Assembly (NCBI GenBank): GCA_963700425.1
Contig: CAVOXO010000001.1
Span: 744,001 to 808,000, forward strand
Origin: CAVOXO01 sp963700425
Lineage (GTDB): Bacteria; Actinomycetota; Acidimicrobiia; Acidimicrobiales; Microtrichaceae
Direction: 5' to 3'
DNA: 64,000 nt
Of this stretch, positions 57,692 through 64,000 are shown piece by piece. The translations under genes and the position numbers were made by a program. Below the pieces are notes generated by a model that saw only the letters and a list, made by a program, of their open reading frames with translations, was not told the DNA's origin and searched no databases. Position 1 is the stretch's first letter. Each line of letters begins with the position of its first letter.

Positions 57692-58581
57692 CGTCCGAAC
57701 ACCCGCCGTTCGGACGGGAGCTTCAGCATCTGGCCCGACCATGCCCAGCATGCAGCCATGAGAGCGATGCCGATGGACACGAGCGCCTGGCCCCATGTCG
57801 TCTGGTACGCGGCGCGGCCATCGCCCAACGAGACGCCCGCGAGGGCCATGCCCATCGGGACGATGATGACGAAGCGGCGAGCGAAACGCACTCCGGCCTG
57901 CTTCGACCGGGCGTCCTTTCGAGCCATCGTGTCGAGTCGACGGTCCTCGGCGAGTTCCGCCAGCCGTCGGTCGAGGTCGGCTCCACCGATCTCGTGCGCG
58001 ACGAGCAGGGTCTCGCACACCGCGTCGGCGGCCGGGTCGACCAACAACTCCTCGAGAACTCCGACGGTGCGTTCGAAGTCGGTGGACAGGAGCCATTCCC
58101 GCTCTGCCGCGTCGAAGGCAGGGCGCAGTTCGCGTGGGCAACGGCTCCCCACCTCGAACAGTGCGGCGGGAATCGAGCGACCCGCGGCGCCGGTGAGAAC
58201 CCGGATCTCCTCGATCATGTGAGGCCATGCGTCGTTGGCGGCGGCGAGGCCCTGTTGGCGGCGCCGCCGGTAGGTGGCAACGGGAGTCAGCCCGAGGAAG
58301 GAGCCACAGATCGCCGCGGAGAGGAGAGTGCCGAAGACCGCCAGCCCCACGACGGCGCCCAGGCCGGCCAACAGGAGGGAGACCCCCAGGAACTCCGGCA
58401 TCGATACGCCGGGCAGCCCGGCCTGCGCCATCCACCGTCGGGTCCTCGGAGTATCTCGACCCGACGCGGTGCCCGCCGCCGTCGCCGGTCCCAGCCCGAG
58501 CCCCGACCAGCCGAAGACCGTCGCCGTGTACAGCAGGTACACGCCGGCGGCGCCGAGTCCGGCGACCAGCACGGCGCTCAC
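57688..58581 (-). CDS. tadB: TadB-like pilus assembly membrane protein
   Basis: 297 residues. Two N-terminal hydrophobic segments, the T2SSF domain (WPHMIEEIRVLTGAAGRSIP, VCETLLVAHEIGGADLDRRL) and a C-terminal helix pair (RFVIIVPMGMALAGVSLG). TadB and TadC together form the inner-membrane platform driven by TadA. The gene is intact and overlaps tadC. Confidence 0.85.
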   Translation of the reverse strand: MSAVLVAGLGAAGVYLLYTATVFGWSGLGLGPATAAGTASGRDTPRTRRWMAQAGLPGVSMPEFLGVSLLLAGLGAVVGLAVFGTLLSAAICGSFLGLTPVATYRRRRQQGLAAANDAWPHMIEEIRVLTGAAGRSIPAALFEVGSRCPRELRPAFDAAEREWLLSTDFERTVGVLEELLVDPAADAVCETLLVAHEIGGADLDRRLAELAEDRRLDTMARKDARSKQAGVRFARRFVIIVPMGMALAGVSLGDGRAAYQTTWGQALVSIGIALMAACWAWSGQMLKLPSERRVFGR

Positions 58582-58674
58582 GACCCCTCCGTCAGGTGGG
58601 TTCGCACGTCCAACCCGAACCGAAGGAATCGGGAGGCGAGACGGGAGGGAATGACGTCGTTCGAGACCAGGGGG

Positions 58675-59868
58675 TCACTCGAGCGCGGCGCGGCTGAACA
58701 CCTCGGTCACCGTGAACTGGCTCGCGTCCGCCGTCGACGCGAGATCCTCGACGGCCACGATCCCGGTGACGACGGGGCCTTTCGGACCACGTTCGGAGTG
58801 GACGACGATGTCGACCGCCTCCGACACCAACGTGTTGAGCGCAGCGATGGAGAGCTGCGCCCCGGCATCGGAGAGCTGCGTGACGAATCGCAGTCGCGTC
58901 AGCGCCTGGCGCGCCGAGGCCGCGTGGATCGTGGTGAATCCCATGACGCCGCTCGACAGCGTCAACAGCAGCGGCAGCGCTTCGCGGTCGCGCACCTCCC
59001 CGACGATGGCCACGTCGGGCGCCATGCGGAGGAAGCCCGAGACAAGACGTCGAAGATCGATTCCGGGTCGGTCGCTCCGAGGCGCCCTCGTCTGGAGGCT
59101 GGCCACGTTCGCGAGTGGCACGTCCGCTTCGAAGACCTCCTCGGCGATGACCACCCGCAGGGTGGGATCGAGCTCGGCGGCGCAGCAGGACAGCAGAGTC
59201 GTCTTCCCCGATCCGGGCGGACCGGCGAAAATGACCGTGCACCGCGCCGTGACCGCATCGGCGAGAAACGCGGCGGCCTCGCGCGTCAACATGTCACGCT
59301 CGACGAGCTCCCCGAGTGAGGTGAACGCGACCCCGGTGAACTTGCGGATGTTCACCATCACGTGGCCGCCGCGACTGAGATCTCCGTGCACGATGTGGAG
59401 TCGCGCGCCGTTGTCCAGCTGCGCGTCCTGAAGCCCCTCGGTCGGGTCGAGCTTGCGATGCGACGCCGAGGAGTCGTCGAGGATCTTGGTGAGAGTCCTG
59501 ACGACGTGGGCATCGTCCTCGAACACCTCGTCGTGGTAGCCACTGAGGCCCCGATGACGTTTGACGAAGATGTCGGACGGAGAGTTGATCATGACCTCCC
59601 ACACGTCGTCGTCGTCGAGCAGCGTGGTGAGCGGGCCGTAGCGGGCGATGTTGCGGAACGTCCTCTCGGCGACCGATTCGGGATCGGCCAGCGAGAAGGG
59701 CCGAATGCCGCGTTTGTGGTCGTCCTGCCAGCGGTCGATCTCCTCGTCGATCATTCGCCGGAGGGTCGCTTCTCCCTCCGGGTCGCGGGGATCGAGAGCG
59801 GTGTTCTTGGCGCGCGCCTGGATCGACCGTTCGATCACCGCGAGAGGAGACGTGTCGTCGATGCTCAT
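58675..59868 (-). CDS. tadA: TadA/CpaF pilus assembly ATPase
   Basis: 397 residues. Secretion ATPase with N-terminal FGDPLTTLL-like RYGPLTTLLDDDDVWEVMIN, Walker A FAGPPGSGKTTLL (near 205), Asp box, Walker B and His box. RLRFVTQLSDAG is near the C-terminus. Powers extension of Flp pili. ATGA overlap with the upstream tadZ-like gene. A 93-nt gap separates it from tadB, with no sign of a gene. Confidence 0.9.
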   Translation of the reverse strand: MSIDDTSPLAVIERSIQARAKNTALDPRDPEGEATLRRMIDEEIDRWQDDHKRGIRPFSLADPESVAERTFRNIARYGPLTTLLDDDDVWEVMINSPSDIFVKRHRGLSGYHDEVFEDDAHVVRTLTKILDDSSASHRKLDPTEGLQDAQLDNGARLHIVHGDLSRGGHVMVNIRKFTGVAFTSLGELVERDMLTREAAAFLADAVTARCTVIFAGPPGSGKTTLLSCCAAELDPTLRVVIAEEVFEADVPLANVASLQTRAPRSDRPGIDLRRLVSGFLRMAPDVAIVGEVRDREALPLLLTLSSGVMGFTTIHAASARQALTRLRFVTQLSDAGAQLSIAALNTLVSEAVDIVVHSERGPKGPVVTGIVAVEDLASTADASQFTVTEVFSRAALE

Positions 59869-61148
59869 ACGGCCATCGGTTCCGCGGTGTCGACGGAGTC
59901 GTGGGTGGCCCTTTCGCTGTGTCCGACGCGTTCGAGCACGACGTCGAGCGCCGCACCCAGCGGCGCCGACAGCGTGGACGGCAACCGTGATCCGGCTCGA
60001 TGAACCGCCTCGACGGACCGGCGCTCGGGAAGGAAGATCGGCGACGCCGCGAAGTCGTCCGATCCGAGTTCCGCCAGCGCGGTGCACAGTTCCGACCGGT
60101 GGCGGGGAGACCGAGCGGTGCGGTTGATCACCGTGATCACCGCGTCGGCGCTGACTCCGTGACCGAGCAGGTCGCGCTGTAGCCGGACGACTCCGTGCAG
60201 TCCGCGCAGGTCGGCGGTCCCGACGACAACGACGACATCGGCGACCGACGTTGCGTGCCGGGCGAGCAGGTTCCGCTCTTCGATGTCGACCGAGCCGGTC
60301 TCCGCCTCCCCCTCGAGGTCGGCGTCGACGTCGGCGACGACCGCCCGGTACGCCGAGCGCAGGGAGTCGACGGCGGCGGCTACCGAGCGCGACCGCAACG
60401 CCGTCCAGTCCCGGGGTCGACGGAGGCCCAGGAGCACGTCGTAGCCGCGTTCATCGACCTGCCAACACAATTCGCGGACCTGCGTGGGTGTGAGTACGTC
60501 GCGTCGGTGTGCGTCGACCACCTCCGAGATGCCCGGGACCACGTCGCCGGGGTCGTGATAGAGCGCGAGATCTCCCCGCAGGCACAGGTCGGCGAGCAGG
60601 ACCGATCCGCGGTTCGCCGGGAACGTCCCCAGGGCCTGGGCGCAGGCCATGGCGACCGTCGACGTTCCCGAACCCGTCGTTCCCGTCACTGCCACGAGGG
60701 GCGCACGCCATGCCGCGACCTCGCGGCCGCCCTGGCCTGAAGGGCTGTCGACCTCTGGGCCCTTCGGCGCCACTGCGGATCGGATCGTGGCTGCGTTCTC
60801 GGTGAGGCACCCGAGGAGGTCGTGGCGATCGAACTGGCGGTCCAACACCGCGGCCGCCCCGATACCCGTCCAGTCTCGGGAGGCACCGGCGTCGTCGACG
60901 ACGATCGTGGCGGCACCCACGGACTGCACGGTGTCGATCAGGTCCCGGTCGAGACCTTGAACGCCTCCGTCGACGAGGAGGGCCGAGATGGATCGGCCGC
61001 CCCCGATGCGGGCCCGCACCTCCGATGCGCTGACGCACTTGACGAACTCGAGCGGCACCGCCGCCGAGTTCGCCCAGGCGGAGGTGCGCGTGAACCAGTC
61101 GGCTCGCACTCGGGCGAGCCCCACGACGACGAACCGTTCCGAGTTCAT
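59865..61148 (-). CDS. tadZ: TadZ/CpaE-like localisation ATPase
   Basis: 427 residues. An atypical receiver-like N-terminal domain (VRARIGGGRSISALLVDGG) precedes a ParA/MinD-like domain. The P-loop reads VTGTTGSGTSTVA: the signature lysine of Walker A is a threonine, a deviation seen in other TadZ proteins. DLCLRGDLAL and VVVVGTADLRGLHGVV also fit. TadZ places the pilus apparatus at the pole. The stop overlaps tadA; the start overlaps cpaB by 4 nt. Confidence 0.75.
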   Translation of the reverse strand: MNSERFVVVGLARVRADWFTRTSAWANSAAVPLEFVKCVSASEVRARIGGGRSISALLVDGGVQGLDRDLIDTVQSVGAATIVVDDAGASRDWTGIGAAAVLDRQFDRHDLLGCLTENAATIRSAVAPKGPEVDSPSGQGGREVAAWRAPLVAVTGTTGSGTSTVAMACAQALGTFPANRGSVLLADLCLRGDLALYHDPGDVVPGISEVVDAHRRDVLTPTQVRELCWQVDERGYDVLLGLRRPRDWTALRSRSVAAAVDSLRSAYRAVVADVDADLEGEAETGSVDIEERNLLARHATSVADVVVVVGTADLRGLHGVVRLQRDLLGHGVSADAVITVINRTARSPRHRSELCTALAELGSDDFAASPIFLPERRSVEAVHRAGSRLPSTLSAPLGAALDVVLERVGHSERATHDSVDTAEPMAV

Positions 61149-61864
61149 TCGCCGCGCTCCGTCCCGTCGCGAACCGACCCGGCGTCGACGGGTGGGGGAG
61201 TGCCGGCCCCGAGCAGGGTGAGTCCGCCCCCGGACTGAGCCGCCACCACGGCCTGAGCGGACGTCGCATCGGGAACCGTGAGCGTGAGGCGGACTCGATC
61301 GGATGACCCGACGCCACCGTCGCGCGCGTCGGACACTGCGGTGACCCTGGCGACGGTCAGGACCTCGGCTCCGGACTCACCCGTCTCCGTGGCGATGACC
61401 TCGACGTCGTCACCGACACTCAGGTCGCCGTTCAGGGCGTTCGCGAGGTCGAGCTCCAGCCCGATCCGTCTCGCCGGAGACTCCAGGCTCGCTTCGGCGG
61501 CGATGTCGGAACCAAGGATGAGGTCGCCGGGCTGCAGGGTCTCCGTGGCGATCCGACCGATCACCTCGTCGGCTCCTTCGAATGCCCTCGCCTCGGTTCG
61601 CGGGTGCAGGTCCATCGGGGCGAGGGCGAGGTCGGACGCCTCGATGGTCGACCCCGCCGCGATCTCCTCCTCGGCGATCAGCCACGTGGTGATGGGCTCG
61701 GCTGCGGCGTTGCGGAACGCGGCGAAGAGGGTCACTGCGGCGATCGAGATGAGAAGCCCTCCGACCACGGCGCGCGAACTGGGGAGCGCGTGGCCTCGCG
61801 AGATCCGTCGGGCCCCGCCACTCTCGGCCGCCCGAAGGTGCTTCCATCTGTCGACAGCGCTCAT
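61145..61864 (-). CDS. cpaB: CpaB/RcpC-like SAF-domain protein
   Basis: 239 residues. An N-terminal membrane helix (VVGGLLISIAAVTLFAAF) is followed by an SAF domain (LIAEEEIAAGSTIEASDLAL, LQPGDLILGSDI) and a second beta-rich domain. CpaB/RcpC proteins stabilise the Tad secretin or modify pili. It is the first gene of the minus-strand operon. The ATG at 61864 is supported by the conserved MSAVDRW start; an upstream ATG (61915) is less likely. Confidence 0.78.
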   Translation of the reverse strand: MSAVDRWKHLRAAESGGARRISRGHALPSSRAVVGGLLISIAAVTLFAAFRNAAAEPITTWLIAEEEIAAGSTIEASDLALAPMDLHPRTEARAFEGADEVIGRIATETLQPGDLILGSDIAAEASLESPARRIGLELDLANALNGDLSVGDDVEVIATETGESGAEVLTVARVTAVSDARDGGVGSSDRVRLTLTVPDATSAQAVVAAQSGGGLTLLGAGTPPPVDAGSVRDGTERGE

Positions 61865-62125
61865 CGCCCCCCACTTCCTCGACCCACCAGCCCATATTTC
61901 ATAGCATCTCAGCAATGTTGAGGTCTACTGAACTCATACAACACTTTTTCGTGATGCTCTGTGTCGACGCCGGACCACGTAGGCACCGCGCAGCGTCGCC
62001 GGTCTGGCACCCAGCGACGTCGCCGATCGAACTGTTCAGTTCTTTCGGTGAGTCTTGTGATCTTTCCCCGACGGTGGGCTAGCGTGACAGAGAGCAGCGA
62101 CCGTCCCCGTCGATAGGTGAACACA
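61865..62125. promoter_or_regulatory. Divergent promoter region between the Tad operon and the BldC-like gene
   Basis: 261 nt, locally AT-rich (61895-61955), as expected for promoters. On the minus strand, GATGCTATGAAAT near 61895-61907 has a TATGAA-like -10. On the plus strand TTGTGA (62055-62060) and TAGCGT (62080-62085) are 19 nt apart. No gene is present. A role as the shared control point is inferred from layout. Confidence 0.4.
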
Positions 62126-62383
62126 ATGAGCAGTTCCGCTGAGATCGTCTGGTTGAACACCGCCGAAACCGCCCGGCGGCTGGGCATCACTCCCAGGACG
62201 CTCTACCGATTCATCGACGACGGGCAGTTGCCCGCCTACCGGTTCGGTCGGGTCATCCGCCTCAAGGAGGTGGAGGTCGACGCCTTCATCGACGCATGCC
62301 GGATCGAGCCGGGCACCCTGGAGACCGGCACCGATCAGGATTCCGACGAGGCGATCACACTCACCGACCCCGCTCGCACATAG
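62126..62383 (+). CDS. BldC-like MerR/excisionase-type HTH protein
   Basis: 85 residues. An excisionase/BldC-type winged HTH: VWLNTAETARRLGITPRTLY, then FIDDGQLPAYRFGRVIRL and EVDAFIDACRI. BldC of Streptomyces is a small MerR-like repressor of development; here the same fold has a C-terminal acidic tail. Divergent from the Tad operon, so it might control it. The ATG is preceded by AGGTG; a GTG 9 nt earlier is an alternative start. Its end overlaps the next, opposing gene by 49 nt. Confidence 0.75.
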   Translation: MSSSAEIVWLNTAETARRLGITPRTLYRFIDDGQLPAYRFGRVIRLKEVEVDAFIDACRIEPGTLETGTDQDSDEAITLTDPART

Positions 62384-62862
62384 CTGATCTCGCCGTTGTC
62401 GGTGGCCAGGCTGAGGACGTCGAGACCCACCGACGCGAGCGTCCCCGTGCGGATCGTGGTTCCGACGGTCACGGTGACCCGCGGGCGCGACTCGGCCCAT
62501 CGGGCCGCCAGATCGATCAGGCGCGTCCGCCGAATCGGGGGCTCGTCGAGACCCGTGGCCAGAAGCGGGGTCCCGGCCACGGTGACGCTGCAGATCTTGT
62601 CGAGGGCGACGAGCATCTCGACGGAACCGTCGGTGCGGGCCTCCACGACGTCGTCGCCCACCGACATCACCCGACATCGACGCGCCCGGCCATCGTCGAG
62701 AACCATCACGACGTCGGCGTGCGACTCGGCCGCGGCCACCAGCACCGACGCCCATTCCATGGCGGTGACACCGAAGTCCCTGGCCAGACGCTCGGCGCGG
62801 CGATGCCGCGCGGCCTCGTCGACGGCCCAGTCCGATATCTCGCGTTCGATGTCGTCGCCCAC
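62335..62862 (-). CDS. Conserved hypothetical protein
   Basis: About 175 residues from a GTG. The N-terminal helical stretch (DWAVDEAARHRRAERLARD) is followed by a beta-rich domain (VVMVLDDGRARRCRVMSVGDD, then RTRLIDLAARW and TVTVGTTIRTGTLASVG), perhaps SH3/OB-like. I do not recognise the family. Its tail overlaps the BldC-like gene by 49 nt. It diverges from phoH with 35 nt between the chosen starts. Confidence 0.55.
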   Translation of the reverse strand: MGDDIEREISDWAVDEAARHRRAERLARDFGVTAMEWASVLVAAAESHADVVMVLDDGRARRCRVMSVGDDVVEARTDGSVEMLVALDKICSVTVAGTPLLATGLDEPPIRRTRLIDLAARWAESRPRVTVTVGTTIRTGTLASVGLDVLSLATDNGEISYVRAGSVSVIASSES

Positions 62863-62897
62863 CGGTACTCTTTCGGCCTCTACCGTGGTGAGTGAAG

Positions 62898-63872
62898 ATG
62901 AGCACACATGAGGACAACGCGCCGGGCGATCAGATTCGCGTCCTGGTGCCCGCCAACCACCTGATGACCCAGATGCTGGGCCCTCGGGAGGAACTGCTCG
63001 ACCAGATCCAGCAGGCCTTCTCCGACACGTCCATCCACGTGCGGGGCAACGAGATCACCCTCGGTGGCGAGGGAGCCGAGAGAGTCGGTCGTCTCTTCGG
63101 AGAACTCATCGAGCTCAGCCGTTCGGGGGTCGACATCGACAGTGACGTGATGCGACGCACCATCGACATGGTGAGTGACGACGAGCGCCCCTCCGAGGTG
63201 CTCTCCACCGATGTGGTGCGACTCGCCAAGGGCGGCTCGGTCCGCCCCAAGACCAGCGGCCAACGCCGCTACATCGACGCGATCGCCTCCAACCTCGTCA
63301 CCTTCGGGATCGGTCCGGCCGGCACCGGCAAGAGCTGGCTGGCCGTGGCGATGGCCACCCAGGCACTGCAGCGCAAGCAGGTGGAACGCATCGTGTTGAC
63401 CCGTCCGGCCGTCGAGGCGGGCGAGCGGCTCGGCTTCCTCCCCGGCGATCTCATGGCCAAGGTCGACCCCTACCTCCGCCCGCTCTACGACGCGCTCTAC
63501 GACATGGTCGGCGACGAGGGATCGGCCAAGCTCCTCGAGCGTGGGACCGTGGAGGTTGCGCCGCTCGCGTTCATGCGCGGCCGCACGCTCAACAACAGCT
63601 TCATCATCCTCGACGAGGCCCAGAACACCACCCCCGAGCAGATGAAGATGTTCCTCACCCGCATCGGTTTCGGTTCCCGCGCCGTGATCACCGGCGACGT
63701 GACCCAGGTCGACGTCAACGGCGGGCGATCCGGACTCGACGGCCTCGAGAAGACCCTGGGTGGCATCGGCGACCTGGCGTTCGTCCACCTCACCACGAGG
63801 GACGTGATCCGACACCGGATCGTGGCGGACATCGTCGACGCCTACGAACGGGCCTCGCCGACACATCCATGA
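62898..63872 (+). CDS. phoH: PhoH-family ATPase
   Basis: 324 residues. N-terminal KH-like region, then FGIGPAGTGKSWLAVAMA (Walker A near 140), RIVLTRPAVEAGERLGFLP and FIILDEAQNTTPEQMK (Walker B), typical of PhoH-like/YbeZ RNA-associated ATPases. ybeY follows with an ATGA overlap, the standard actinobacterial pair. GTG at 62892 is an alternative start. Likely acts with YbeY in rRNA maturation. Confidence 0.93.
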   Translation: MSTHEDNAPGDQIRVLVPANHLMTQMLGPREELLDQIQQAFSDTSIHVRGNEITLGGEGAERVGRLFGELIELSRSGVDIDSDVMRRTIDMVSDDERPSEVLSTDVVRLAKGGSVRPKTSGQRRYIDAIASNLVTFGIGPAGTGKSWLAVAMATQALQRKQVERIVLTRPAVEAGERLGFLPGDLMAKVDPYLRPLYDALYDMVGDEGSAKLLERGTVEVAPLAFMRGRTLNNSFIILDEAQNTTPEQMKMFLTRIGFGSRAVITGDVTQVDVNGGRSGLDGLEKTLGGIGDLAFVHLTTRDVIRHRIVADIVDAYERASPTHP

Positions 63873-64000
63873 GCGCCCTCGTCATCGACGCCGACAACGA
63901 CACCGACCTGGAGATCGATCTCGACCGTTGGTCCGAGCTCCTCGTTGCGACGCTGCGCTCCGAGGGGGTCGTTCCGCCGGCCGAGGTGGGACTCCGCTTC
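63869..64000 (+). CDS. ybeY: Endoribonuclease YbeY (5' part only)
   Basis: 44 codons up to the window end: MSALVIDADNDTDLEIDL, then WSELLVATLRSEGV. Position immediately after phoH (ATGA overlap) and the N-terminal pattern identify YbeY, the 16S rRNA 3'-end processing nuclease. The zinc-binding HxxxHxxxxxH motif lies beyond the window. Confidence 0.85.
   Translation, partial: MSALVIDADNDTDLEIDLDRWSELLVATLRSEGVVPPAEVGLRF

Overview
The window is a high-GC bacterial chromosome segment from an actinobacterium, most likely an Acidimicrobiia-type lineage (Ilumatobacter/marine or soil relatives). The reasons are pervasive GC-rich third codon positions, F420-type LLM oxidoreductases, class II DAHP synthase, PaaX, PAC2, BldD and BldC-like regulators, PhoH-YbeY, nadD-LytR_C-rsfS, and a reductive sulfur pair of the mycobacterial sirA-cysH kind. 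No database search was possible; family calls rest on motifs and length. Many conserved genes are broken by single-base indels, often in G or C runs. These look more like consensus errors than true pseudogenes, so I annotate such genes across the breaks and give the break positions.

Layout. 1-4.3 kb: end of an acyl-CoA thioesterase, a MoxR/CoxE pair, and a lipoprotein with two FKBP domains. 4.3-11.3 kb: DUF2505, PaaX, DedA, cysH-sirA, class II DAHP synthase and a sigma-70 factor. 11.5-13.9 kb: nadD, an LCP/LytR_C envelope protein and rsfS, an overlapping set. 13.9-21.1 kb: SDR, an ECF sigma factor with a membrane-anchored partner, a DUF2510-type membrane protein, a VOC protein, and a large arylsulfatase whose catalytic motif is altered. 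21.3-22.9 kb: a small decayed mobile element beside tRNA-Ala, with 66-bp direct repeats, a gutted tyrosine integrase, an intact HTH gene with an operator, and a dead PIN nuclease. 23-32.8 kb: leuS, two LLM oxidoreductases, an RCC1-repeat lipoprotein, a BNR protein coupled to a MoaD/ThiS protein, and an iron-sulfur photolyase.

32.9-39.8 kb: a branched-chain-amino-acid-type ABC transporter packed into three overlapping genes: a fused LivH-LivM permease, one polypeptide joining an MFS transporter to two ABC ATPases, and a membrane-anchored binding protein. 39.8-47.5 kb: PAC2, an aminoglycoside-phosphotransferase-fold protein, thioredoxin-TPR, a small HExxH-like protein, comEA-comEC, an unknown gene, holA and rpsT. 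48-53.5 kb: lepA, then hrcA (with a CIRCE operator), dnaJ, rsmE, and a BldD-like regulator that keeps the c-di-GMP signature and has a candidate autoregulatory site. 53.6-61.9 kb: a minus-strand Tad/Flp pilus operon (cpaB, tadZ, tadA, tadB, tadC, flp, three TadE/G-like genes) ending in a pseudokinase-LysM membrane protein. A divergent BldC-like gene sits at its head. 62.3-64 kb: a conserved unknown gene, phoH, and the start of ybeY.

Genes are tightly packed, with ATGA/GTGA overlaps common, so most clusters are probably translationally coupled. Several genes have a TANNNT -10-like hexamer only 6-11 nt before the start codon, which suggests leaderless transcripts.
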